9,292 bases of DNA from Acidobacteriota bacterium (GCA_025353435.1 JANXQR010000659.1:1-9292), one strand, 5' to 3'; positions 1 through 5,459 are shown, counted from the stretch's first letter. Notes: generated by a model not told the origin, from the letters alone. Numbers and translations are program-made.

Positions 1-2
1 CC

Positions 3-62
3 AGCCTGGTCAAGGACGCTAATGGAGGCTGGGCGGTCGCATCTCCTCAGACTGCGCGATAG
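3..62 (+). CDS. Possible 3' end of a gene entering from the left
   Basis: Frame 3 is open from the window edge and ends at TAG (60–62), giving the tail SLVKDANGGWAVASPQTAR. The composition (Gly/Trp/Ala/Val) resembles the end of a real protein more than random frame noise. Nineteen residues are too few to name a family, and no terminator follows. The next 110 bp (63–173) hold nothing I can identify. This is a weak call, made only because the flanking sequence is missing. Confidence 0.2.
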   Translation, partial: SLVKDANGGWAVASPQTAR

Positions 63-173
63 CCGACGGCATCGCGAGGAGCAAAGCGGTGTTGTCACTG
101 AATTCGGTGGAGGGTCTGCGGAGTCTCTGGGAATTTCAAAGTTTGCTTCCGAGTTGGCCGCGATCCAACCGCT

Positions 174-809
174 TCAAGAGAAAGGTTCCAGTCCCACTAC
201 TTCGACTCCCAATTCCCTCCGGATTGCATTTGTGATTGCTGCCGAAGCTGTTGTTATAAGCGGAAAGGTTTCTCGGCAGAAAGCAGCATTTCCATCAATG
301 CTCTTTGAGGCGATAGTCTTGAGAATCTTTTCCACGCGACAAATGCCGTTTGAGTGTCGAGGCCGCTCACAATGGACACGGCAACCGATGCTCGCTGAAA
401 GTCGTAGCCGGTTTTATTCAGTGTTCTCATCACTTCAGTTTTATGGTTTGCCAGTTGAGTCCCATACGCGAAATCGTCTTGTCTTTCTTCAATCGAGAAT
501 GCCGCATTCACTGTCATAACTGCTGCCATCAGGTCATTCGTCGCCCGTGCAACCTTCCAAAAGAGCATCGCGCTTCAATTCCCAATGCCGCTGGCGGTTC
601 CAGACCTGATCATCGATTTTGCTCTCGATTTCCTTGGTAGTCTGGGCGAGTGCGGCAGTTTGAGCTTTGAGCTCGCTGAAATCCTCTTTTGTAGCGAGGT
701 TCTCACCCTTTTTCTTGAAATAGGCGGGCAAGAATGCGCCGACTATCAGGGCTAGCACAAGCGACACAGCCCATTCAAGGACCACCAGTGATGCTGGAAA
801 ATATCCCAT
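174..809 (-). pseudogene. Membrane-anchored coiled-coil protein of unknown function, broken by two frameshifts
   Basis: The start is ATG at 809 (minus). Frame one encodes a hydrophobic anchor (about residues 8–30), a basic KKK stop-transfer, then a coiled-coil-like stretch (LATKEDFSELKAQTAALAQ, KEIESKIDD) and WNRQRHWELKRDALLE. After about 554 the frame closes, but the next frame carries on sensibly (VARATNDLMAAVMTVNAAF to SGLDTQTAFVAW). Near 331–334, beside an AAAA run, a third frame continues (KILKTIASKSIDGNAAF to AITNAIRRELGVEVVG) and stops at 174–176. Spliced together, the parts give about 210 residues. The layout (N-terminal membrane helix, short coiled coil, 'RQR.WELKRD.L.E', helical tail) matches a familiar type of uncharacterised bacterial protein. 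Whether the shifts are true decay or base-calling errors cannot be told from sequence alone. The function is unknown. It is transcribed away from the polyferredoxin gene. Confidence 0.72.
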
Positions 810-912
810 TTCACCAATTTAGCTTCCCGTCGGCTGCATTGGGAACTTGGATTGTTCGTGCCAGGCGGATAACCGCCACCGAACCCGTCGATGCCATTCC
901 ATCGCGGCGATA

Positions 913-928
913 TGTGATCCACATCACC
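913..928. promoter_or_regulatory. Possible Crp/Fnr-family operator
   Basis: The site reads TGTGA-N6-TCACC, nine of ten bases of the classic CRP consensus TGTGA-N6-TCACA. It lies about 50 bp upstream of the polyferredoxin start and within the 170-bp divergent gap. Crp/Fnr-family control would suit a redox membrane protein. One such match can arise by chance, and no regulator is encoded nearby. Confidence 0.33.
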
Positions 929-964
929 GTTTGCGTGCTCCTCTTCCTCGTACCCTCATCTTTC

Positions 965-972
965 AGGGAGGG
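965..972 (+). promoter_or_regulatory. Strong Shine-Dalgarno that fixes the polyferredoxin start
   Basis: AGGGAGGG, with a GGAGG core at 967–971, ends eight bases before ATG 980. The frame is open much further upstream (an ATG at 734), but that stretch has no ribosome site, overlaps the divergent gene and has non-protein-like composition. The start at 980 is therefore preferred. Confidence 0.8.
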
Positions 973-979
973 ACGAGAG

Positions 980-2077
980 ATGGCCACCGCAACCGCGCCG
1001 ATCAAGACTGAGATCCAGACTGACAAAAAGAAGCTGATCAGGCGGTCTGGCCCAGACCGCTCCCAACAAATTCGCCACGCCGTCCAGGCCGCCTTCGTCC
1101 TCCTCAACGCCTGGCTCGGCATCCAGTTCTTCCTCTGGGTCCGTTATTACGAGCGCGGCGGCGCAGGCTGGGCTGTCTCGCGCCCCGCCGGCGCCGAAGG
1201 CTGGCTCCCCATCGCCGGCCTCATGAACTTCAAATATTTCCTCTCCACCGGCCGCGTCCCCGCCGTCCATCCCGCCGCCATGTATCTCTTCGGCGCGTTC
1301 CTGCTCATGAGCCTGATTCTCAAGAAAGCCTTCTGCTCCTGGCTCTGCCCCGTCGGCACATTCTCTGAGGCTCTCGCCGCCTTCGGCCGCAAAATCTTCG
1401 GCCGCAACCTGCTTCTCCCCAAAGCCGTCGACATCCCACTCCGCGGCCTCAAATATCTGCTGCTCGCTTTCTTCGGCTCCTTCATCGGATTCATGTCCGC
1501 CGAAACGCTCCTCGGTTTCATGAACACCCCCTACGGCCTCATGGCCGACGTAAAAATGCTCAACTTCTTCCGCGAAATGGGCGCCACCGCCGCCATTGTC
1601 ATCGTCATCCTCGTCGCGCTCTCCATAGCAATTCAGAACTTCTGGTGCCGCTATGCCTGCCCCTACGGCGCGCTGCTCGGCCTGGTCTCCTTCTTCAGCC
1701 CCGTCAAAATCCGCCGCGACGCCACCGCCTGCATCGACTGCGCAAAGTGCGCCCACGCCTGCCCGCAGCAACTGCCTGTCGACAAGCTCCTGCAGATTCG
1801 CTCCGTCGAATGCAATGCCTGCATGTCCTGCGTAGCCGCCTGCCCCGCGCACGACGCACTCCAGTTCGCCCTGCCGCCCCGCCACGTTTTAGCTCCAGAA
1901 CCCCGCTGGTACCGCCGCAAGGTCGGCCCCGTCGCCATCACCTTTGTGCTCGCCTACATCTTCTTCGGCATCGTCCTCTACGCCCGCGTCACCAACCACT
2001 GGCGCTCCGATCTGCCCCGCGAGGTCTACCTCCACCTCGTTCCCCGCGTAAACGAACTCAGCCACCCAGGCATGTAG
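980..2077 (+). CDS. NapH/CcoG/YccM-like membrane polyferredoxin (4Fe-4S protein)
   Basis: A 365-residue integral membrane iron–sulfur protein. Likely transmembrane helices lie near residues 34–54, 97–115, 157–176, 203–221 and 316–335. Two membrane-edge CxxxCP motifs typical of the NapH/NosR/CcoG group are present: C119-SWL-CP and C223-RYA-CP. They are followed by two 4Fe-4S ferredoxin motifs: C251, C254, C257, C261-P and C278, C281, C284, C288-P. Known family members move electrons between the quinone pool and periplasmic reductases, or help oxidase assembly. Which role applies here is unclear, because no nap, nos, cco or reductase gene is adjacent. The last segment carries one more helix and a short tail, not the large C-terminal domain of CcoG. 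The start at 980 is set by a strong GGAGG. It appears monocistronic and converges on the next gene. Confidence 0.9.
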   Translation: MATATAPIKTEIQTDKKKLIRRSGPDRSQQIRHAVQAAFVLLNAWLGIQFFLWVRYYERGGAGWAVSRPAGAEGWLPIAGLMNFKYFLSTGRVPAVHPAAMYLFGAFLLMSLILKKAFCSWLCPVGTFSEALAAFGRKIFGRNLLLPKAVDIPLRGLKYLLLAFFGSFIGFMSAETLLGFMNTPYGLMADVKMLNFFREMGATAAIVIVILVALSIAIQNFWCRYACPYGALLGLVSFFSPVKIRRDATACIDCAKCAHACPQQLPVDKLLQIRSVECNACMSCVAACPAHDALQFALPPRHVLAPEPRWYRRKVGPVAITFVLAYIFFGIVLYARVTNHWRSDLPREVYLHLVPRVNELSHPGM

Positions 2078-2091
2078 CCGCAGGTGGCTGA
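2058..2091. terminator. Inverted repeat at convergent gene ends, possible two-way terminator
   Basis: A perfect 9-bp repeat (TCAGCCACC at 2058–2066, GGTGGCTGA at 2083–2091) with a 16-base loop spans the polyferredoxin stop codon, within the 41-bp gap to the convergent gene. The run after it on the plus strand is only pyrimidine-rich (TTCCCTTCCTTC), not a clean T-tract, so intrinsic termination is plausible but weak. Confidence 0.4.
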
Positions 2092-2118
2092 TTCCCTTCC
2101 TTCATTATTGAAAAACGC

Positions 2119-2748
2119 CTACTTCCACACCGTCTTCGTGGTAGCCCGAGCACCTACTCGACCGCCCCATTCACTCCGCGCATACGCCGCGTTGGCTATC
2201 GAAATCGCGTAAAGCTTGGCGTAGTCCGCAGTCGATTCTTTCGAGCCCTCTGCCTGCGTCCGAGCAAGGTCTTGCGAGTTGATCTTGGTGTAGAACGTGA
2301 CCACCACCTTGTCGAATTCCCATGAGTACATCATCGCCAGACCATCTTCCGTCCGGATCCCGGAAGCCCGCGTCCTGAAGGTGAACCCGTCACTCCCAAA
2401 TCTCTTGCGAAGATCCGCCAGCGTCGTCACCCCGAACTTCAGCCCCGCAAGATCGCACCCCGTGTCGTCGCTCGTGCCGAACCAGTCCGATTCCGCATAC
2501 ACAACCTCGCCTTCCGGGTTAACCGTAGCCGTGAATTGGTTCTTGTTGGAAAGGACCCACTTGTAAACGTCCATCCCCCGGTATTTGTCCTCCCCGGAAA
2601 CCGGCCCGAAGTGAGACAGCGTCGACGCCGTGCCGCCCACCGGCACACTCCACAACGACTGCGCCTGCAATCCGTCCGGTTGCATCAACGCCACGCTGAA
2701 AGCCGCAACCGCAACAAGCACCCAGGGAAATAACTTCATACGTTTCAT
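2119..2748 (-). CDS. Secreted protein of unknown function
   Basis: A 209-residue protein with a clear Sec signal peptide: basic start (MKRMK), hydrophobic core about 7–22, probable cut after LQA at residue 29. The mature part begins QSLWSVPVGGTASTLSHFG. It has a segment (KFGVTTLADLRKRFG, about 104–118) of the kind found in small envelope proteins that compare 'conditions' or thresholds, such as SmpA/BamE-like folds, but I cannot assign it to a family. There is one cysteine in the mature part (C98) and no lipobox. The ribosome site is weak (AGAAG two bases before ATG 2748), and the second Met (residue 4) is an alternative start. Its stop is 41 bp from the convergent polyferredoxin stop. Function unknown. 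Confidence 0.82.
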   Translation of the reverse strand: MKRMKLFPWVLVAVAAFSVALMQPDGLQAQSLWSVPVGGTASTLSHFGPVSGEDKYRGMDVYKWVLSNKNQFTATVNPEGEVVYAESDWFGTSDDTGCDLAGLKFGVTTLADLRKRFGSDGFTFRTRASGIRTEDGLAMMYSWEFDKVVVTFYTKINSQDLARTQAEGSKESTADYAKLYAISIANAAYARSEWGGRVGARATTKTVWK

Positions 2749-3090
2749 ATCTTCTATTCTCGCTCAAACAGTCGCCAGCCAACCCCCCAGAAACCCCTCA
2801 GGTTAACTCCTCTGAGACTCCTCATCTTTGCGGCCGATAGCACGATTGCTACGGCTCATTGATTCGCTTGACTTTCCAACCCGATTCGTACAGCATTGCT
2901 AACACGCCGGGGGACTGCGCACTCACAATTGTCCGGGGGCTCGGACACATTCTTCCTTCTTCCCCAATCATCTCCACATAGTCCATGTGAGAGCCCTGCA
3001 TTCGAGACGAACGGGCGTTGATTCTGCGCCGATGATGGCCCCGCCTGCATTCGCTTTGTTGACCCCGGACTGCCGCCCTCTTGCGCCGTC
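2749..3090. other. Gene-free stretch between divergent secreted-protein and AraC-type genes
   Basis: No convincing ORF lies here; open frames on the minus strand are shadows of the regulator. It must hold both divergent promoters. TTGACT at 2868–2873 could be a −35 element, but no good −10 follows at the right distance. Two short dyads are visible: TGTCCG-N6-CGGACA (2930–2947) and CACAT-N5-ATGTG (2975–2989). Confidence 0.6.
2930..2947. promoter_or_regulatory. 18-bp dyad, possible operator
   Basis: TGTCCG and CGGACA are perfect inverted halves separated by six bases (GGGGCT), about 145 bp upstream of the AraC-type gene start. The size suits a dimeric regulator site or a small hairpin. The binding protein is unknown. 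Confidence 0.3.
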
Positions 3091-3540
3091 ATGACAGTTC
3101 CCATGACCTTGCGCTGCACGATGACGGGATGGAGAAAAACCGTGGACGCACGCATCCGCCTTCTCTTGCGCATCATTGACGAACGACACGGCATGCTCCA
3201 GATGAGCTCGGAGCAGATCGGCAACCTCCTCGGAATTGGCGAGGCCCGCGTTCTCCGCTTGTTCAGCGCGCATGTGGGCAAGCCCCTTCGCCGCCACTTG
3301 CTTGAAGTCCGCATGCAGCGCGCAGCCGAGTTGCTAAAAGAGGGCGCCCTCCCCATCAAGATTATTGCCGCTTACTGCGGCTATTCCGCTGTTAGTAACT
3401 TCTACCGCGACTTCAAAGCCGTCTATAGCACCAGCCCCATGCAAATGCGACTCATGTTTATTGACGTCCCACTGCCCGTCAACTCCTCCCCCGTTGCCTC
3501 GGCTTCCGGCTCGCTCCGCACCCCGCGCGACAACCAATAA
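3091..3540 (+). CDS. Short AraC-family transcriptional regulator (DNA-binding domain only)
   Basis: A 149-residue protein. The centre is an AraC/XylS-type double helix-turn-helix: the first HTH is near 38–58 (MSSEQIGNLLGIGEARVLRLFSAHVG), and the second near 88–117 (LPIKIIAAYCGYSAVSNFYRDFKAVYSTSPMQMR). These contain the family hallmarks 'RMQRAAELLKEG' and 'CGYS..SNFYRDFK...STSP'. There is no N-terminal ligand-binding domain, so sensing must come from a partner, or the protein acts as a constitutive DNA binder. No clear Shine-Dalgarno is visible. The first in-frame ATG after a stop at 3019–3021 is 3091; 3103 or 3121 are alternatives. The tail after about residue 121 is Pro/Ser-rich and probably disordered. 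It points toward the secreted-protein gene at 3881, whose upstream region carries phased repeats, making that gene a candidate target. Confidence 0.85.
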   Translation: MTVPMTLRCTMTGWRKTVDARIRLLLRIIDERHGMLQMSSEQIGNLLGIGEARVLRLFSAHVGKPLRRHLLEVRMQRAAELLKEGALPIKIIAAYCGYSAVSNFYRDFKAVYSTSPMQMRLMFIDVPLPVNSSPVASASGSLRTPRDNQ

Positions 3541-3595
3541 AACGCCGGCAACCTGGCTTAGTGGTCCTTCAACACCCGTTAGTTGCACGCATCCA

Positions 3596-3731
3596 ACAGT
3601 TACCTAAGTCCCATTACTTCGCGCTTGCTACCAAGCTATCTATCATTCCGACAGTTACCTTAGTCAACTTTTCCACATCATGTTCTCTCTTGATAATGAA
3701 TGGCCGATTTTGATAATTGCGGTCCTAAGTC
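3596..3731 (+). repeat. Three spaced direct repeats (CCTWAGTC), two inside a 15-bp repeat
   Basis: ACAGTTACCTAAGTC (3596–3610) recurs at 3651–3665 with one mismatch. The 3' half recurs as CCTAAGTC at 3724–3731. Spacings are 55 and 66 bp, both multiples of 11, so the sites would face the same side of the helix. The 5' half (CAGTTAC) also appears inverted as GTAACTG at 3762–3768. Position around a promoter and next to an AraC-type gene suggests regulator binding sites; this is inference. Confidence 0.5.
3690..3717 (+). promoter_or_regulatory. Sigma70-like promoter for the secreted-protein gene
   Basis: TTGATA (3690–3695) and GATAAT (3712–3717), each five of six to consensus, are 16 bp apart. 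They sit inside an 8-bp direct repeat, TTGATAAT. Predicted transcription would begin near 3724, giving a leader of about 155 nt before ATG 3881. Confidence 0.42.
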
Positions 3732-3812
3732 AATCAACGTAGGTTATGGGTGCCGTCGGTAGTAACTGGCGTTGATTCGACCTGGGGGTCGGCACTTCAG
3801 AATCAACTGCAG
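3732..3812 (+). ncRNA. Structured 5' leader candidate with alternative pairings
   Basis: GTTGATTC (3771–3778) pairs perfectly with GAATCAAC (3800–3807), enclosing a nested GACC/GGTC stem (3779–3782 with 3787–3790) and backed by CTG/CAG (3766–3768 with 3810–3812). The same 5' strand could instead pair with an upstream AATCAAC (3732–3738). GTGCCG (3750–3755) matches CGGCAC (3790–3795), which crosses the main stem and would make a pseudoknot. Competing stems are what one expects of a cis-regulatory RNA, but it matches no riboswitch consensus I recognise, including c-di-GMP types. Repeated AATCAAC/GTTGATT could also be protein half-sites on DNA. Confidence 0.35.
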
Positions 3813-3850
3813 CGAAGCACACGGGCCAATCACAACACCGCAGTTTCCCC

Positions 3851-3874
3851 GAGGACTTGAGTCCTCACGGAGGG
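3851..3874 (+). promoter_or_regulatory. Hairpin abutting the Shine-Dalgarno of the secreted-protein gene
   Basis: GAGGAC-TTGA-GTCCTC forms a 6-bp stem with a 4-base loop (3851–3866). Two bases later comes GGAGGG (3869–3874), which is six bases from ATG 3881. This Shine-Dalgarno makes 3881 the start, rather than a TTG at 3857 that lies inside the hairpin. The stem leaves the ribosome site free, so it may stabilise the mRNA end or position the ribosome. Confidence 0.6.
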
Positions 3875-3880
3875 TCGTAC

Positions 3881-4831
3881 ATGAAAACATGTAACGCAGA
3901 AGTGTGCACCAGCAACGGCTGGCCCGCACGCATTTTCAGCACCATAAGCAACGCCGTTTCCCGGCGCACGCTCATCCTGCTCGCTGTCCTCATCGCGGCA
4001 ACCGTCTGTGCCGCCAGCGCGCAAACCCTCATCGGCACTCCGGGAGCCGGCTGGCAAACCTGGAATCTGGCAGTCGACAACAACTCTGACTTTATCGACC
4101 TCAACAGTAACGGGTTCCCCTATTGGGACGTTCCGTTATTGACCTTCAGCGCGGGGGGGTATGGGGGCAGTCCCTCAGATAAGAGTATTGGATGGTGCCT
4201 GACCTCGACCGGCGACTGCCAGGGAGTCGGGAGTGCGCTGTTCGCGCCGGGGCCGCTTCCGTTTTGGGCGATGCACTATGACGCGCCGTCTGATACCGGC
4301 GGCGCGATTGACACAAAAATGTATTTCAGGACCATCAGAGGCGGACAATCGTACGTGGCGACGCTGTTCCTGAATACAGCTACTAATAACTACGAAATCA
4401 ACGATTTTGGTTGGTTTGAGACAAACGCTGCGGGCACCCTGAACGGGACCAAGCACATTATTTTCCATGGGAGCGGCTATCCGGCGGGTACTTCGACGCC
4501 TGACCCGATCGGCAGAGTCGTCTCGTTCACGCCAACCCAGTATTTCGGTTACTACTATCAGGACGTTAGCGACCCGGAAACCCTTAACGGTCCGGAACAC
4601 GGCTGCTACACGTCTACGATCTTCGCGTTCAACGACGAAGACTGTACTGCAAACGGTACAACGGCGAATGGCCCCGGTCAGGGGGACCACAACTTTGCGA
4701 TATTCCTTCAGCAGAATCCCGGCCAACCGACAACCTACTGGGTCGCGGGTCAGGATCCCAACTTGTGCGCCCAAGACGGCGACTGCAACCTCACTGTCGT
4801 GAAGGTTGTCCGGCGCAACTCGGGGAATTGA
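3881..4831 (+). CDS. Secreted six-cysteine protein of unknown function
   Basis: A 316-residue exported protein. A long n-region (about 29 residues, ending SRR) precedes a hydrophobic core at 31–45 and a likely signal-peptidase cut after ASA (residue 47). The mature protein is rich in Gly, Thr, Asn and aromatic residues, as in extracellular beta-sandwich proteins (GWQTWNLAVDNNSDFIDLNSNG; YFGYYYQDVSDPETLNGPEHGCY). Six cysteines lie in three close pairs (106/113, 242/255, 296/302), compatible with three disulfides. I recall similar proteins in Acidobacteriota, some with a PEP-CTERM sorting tail. None is present here; the protein ends in VKVVRRNSGN. Base composition and codon choice look less GC-biased than in folD/coaE. 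It has its own promoter region and is followed by a large hairpin. Function unknown. Confidence 0.82.
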   Translation: MKTCNAEVCTSNGWPARIFSTISNAVSRRTLILLAVLIAATVCAASAQTLIGTPGAGWQTWNLAVDNNSDFIDLNSNGFPYWDVPLLTFSAGGYGGSPSDKSIGWCLTSTGDCQGVGSALFAPGPLPFWAMHYDAPSDTGGAIDTKMYFRTIRGGQSYVATLFLNTATNNYEINDFGWFETNAAGTLNGTKHIIFHGSGYPAGTSTPDPIGRVVSFTPTQYFGYYYQDVSDPETLNGPEHGCYTSTIFAFNDEDCTANGTTANGPGQGDHNFAIFLQQNPGQPTTYWVAGQDPNLCAQDGDCNLTVVKVVRRNSGN

Positions 4832-4854
4832 TTCCGGGTAACAGTTCTTCTTTC

Positions 4855-4923
4855 TCGTTGGTAACTCTATGTCAGATTGAAGCGCAGACCGCTTCAATCT
4901 GACATAGAGCCAATTACCAATGA
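4855..4923. repeat. Large intergenic hairpin: 20-bp perfect stem plus 7-bp outer stem
   Basis: Positions 4865–4884 are the exact reverse complement of 4890–4909, with a 5-base loop (CAGAC). Past a one-sided 4-base bulge (4910–4913), TTGGTAA (4858–4864) pairs with TTACCAA (4914–4920), and a few more pairs extend to 4855/4923. It starts 23 bp after the secreted-protein stop. It could act as a terminator or mRNA 3' guard, but no T-run follows on either strand. It could equally be a miniature palindromic element. Confidence 0.85.
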
Positions 4924-4924
4924 A

Positions 4925-4976
4925 CATGCCTTCCTGAGGGAGCGCAGCGGCTGGGGTGGAGAGTCGAAGGACCTGC
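4925..4976 (+). repeat. REP-like extragenic element, copy A
   Basis: CCTGAGGGAGCGCAGCGG (4933–4950) is followed by GAGTCGAAGGACCTGC (4961–4976). This is the same framework as copy B at 5113–5160, with a longer middle. It resembles interspersed extragenic repeats I associate with Acidobacteriota genomes (CCTGAGCGAAGCG…GGAGTCGAAGGACCTGC). It begins two bases after the large hairpin. Confidence 0.55.
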
Positions 4977-5112
4977 CCTGAAAATAGGAGGCTAAGTCCT
5001 TTAGATATGTTGATCACTTCGGCCGACCATTTTCATCCTCTTGGGTGGCGCTTCGCGACATGTATGACTGCGGTTGCTCTTGCCTCTCTCTTCGCTCCTC
5101 ATTTCCAATGAA

Positions 5113-5160
5113 GTGTCATCCCGAGCGAAGCGCTTTTCAGCGGAGCCGAGGGACCTGCTT
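5113..5160 (+). repeat. REP-like extragenic element, copy B
   Basis: TCATCCCGAGCGAAGCG (5117–5133) and GGAGCCGAGGGACCTGC (5142–5158) surround a short CTTTTCAGC centre. The ends (TCCC…GGGA) are partly complementary. It shares the GAG..(A)GCG…GAG.CGA.GGACCTGC framework with copy A, 188 bp to the left and in the same orientation. Confidence 0.6.
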
Positions 5161-5218
5161 TTGCACGTGTCTTTGCCTCTTCGCTTCACACCCCAAATCC
5201 GAGGGTGCCCCAAGATCC

Positions 5219-5261
5219 GGGATCCCCACGGATAGGTCTTAGTCCGTGGGGTGGAGATCCC
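5219..5261. repeat. Inverted repeat with 9-bp stem and outer GGGATC/GATCCC arms
   Basis: CCCCACGGA (5224–5232) and TCCGTGGGG (5243–5251) pair perfectly around a 10-base loop. Outside, GGGAT at 5219–5223 can pair with ATCCC at 5257–5261 past a one-sided bulge (TGGAG). Part of the loop, AGGTCT (5234–5239), also matches AGACCT at 5269–5274, giving an alternative fold. The 5' flank GAGGGTGCCCC (5202–5212) is of a kind seen in other Acidobacteriota intergenic repeats, as far as I recall. Confidence 0.6.
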
Positions 5262-5364
5262 GCTTCTGAGACCTGGGATAGCACAAGCCTTGATCGTGCT
5301 GTCTCCACGTCGTCAATGAGAGACTCGGCCTGTTATCGCATACAGAGGACCTTGTCCCGGCAGA

Positions 5365-5410
5365 CCGGTGAACACCGGCCGACATATCGTTACTAATCCG
5401 GCGCCGGTGA
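5365..5410. repeat. CCGGTG inverted and direct repeat cluster
   Basis: CCGGTG-AA-CACCGG (5365–5378) is a near-continuous palindrome, and CCGGTGA recurs at 5404–5410. It may be a regulatory site or a remnant of a repeat element. Nothing more can be said. Confidence 0.35.
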
Positions 5411-5445
5411 GTGATTTGCGATTCGTCAAAAATCTTGTGTTAAAA

Positions 5446-5459
5446 GGAAGCATGCTTCC
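5446..5459. promoter_or_regulatory. 14-bp perfect palindrome upstream of the VOC gene
   Basis: GGAAGCATGCTTCC is a perfect palindrome 87 bp before ATG 5546. Position and symmetry suit an operator for a dimeric regulator of the VOC protein gene. No binding family is recognised. Confidence 0.35.

Noticed and set aside
22..519. Plus-strand open frame at the left edge
   Set aside because: It overlaps the reconstructed minus-strand frameshifted gene and shows no protein-like pattern or ribosome site.
734..979. N-terminal extension of the polyferredoxin
   Set aside because: No ribosome site, overlaps the divergent gene, and the family normally begins close to the first membrane helix; ATG 980 has a strong GGAGG.
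956..1885. Long minus-strand open frame (309 codons) opposite the polyferredoxin gene
   Set aside because: Its composition is extreme (Glu/Gly/Asp/Ala-rich low complexity), as expected from the antisense of a GC-rich gene, while the plus strand has intact Fe–S motifs and a strong ribosome site.
3732..3812. Known riboswitch (c-di-GMP, SAM, preQ1 types) in the leader
   Set aside because: The conserved core sequences of these classes are not present, so only an unnamed structured leader is proposed.
3857..3880. TTG start for the secreted protein
   Set aside because: It lies inside the hairpin and has no SD, whereas ATG 3881 has GGAGGG at ideal spacing.
4175..5017. Minus-strand open frame (280 codons) opposite the secreted-protein gene
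   Set aside because: It runs through the large hairpin and lacks domain-like features; the plus-strand gene has a signal peptide, SD and patterned cysteines.
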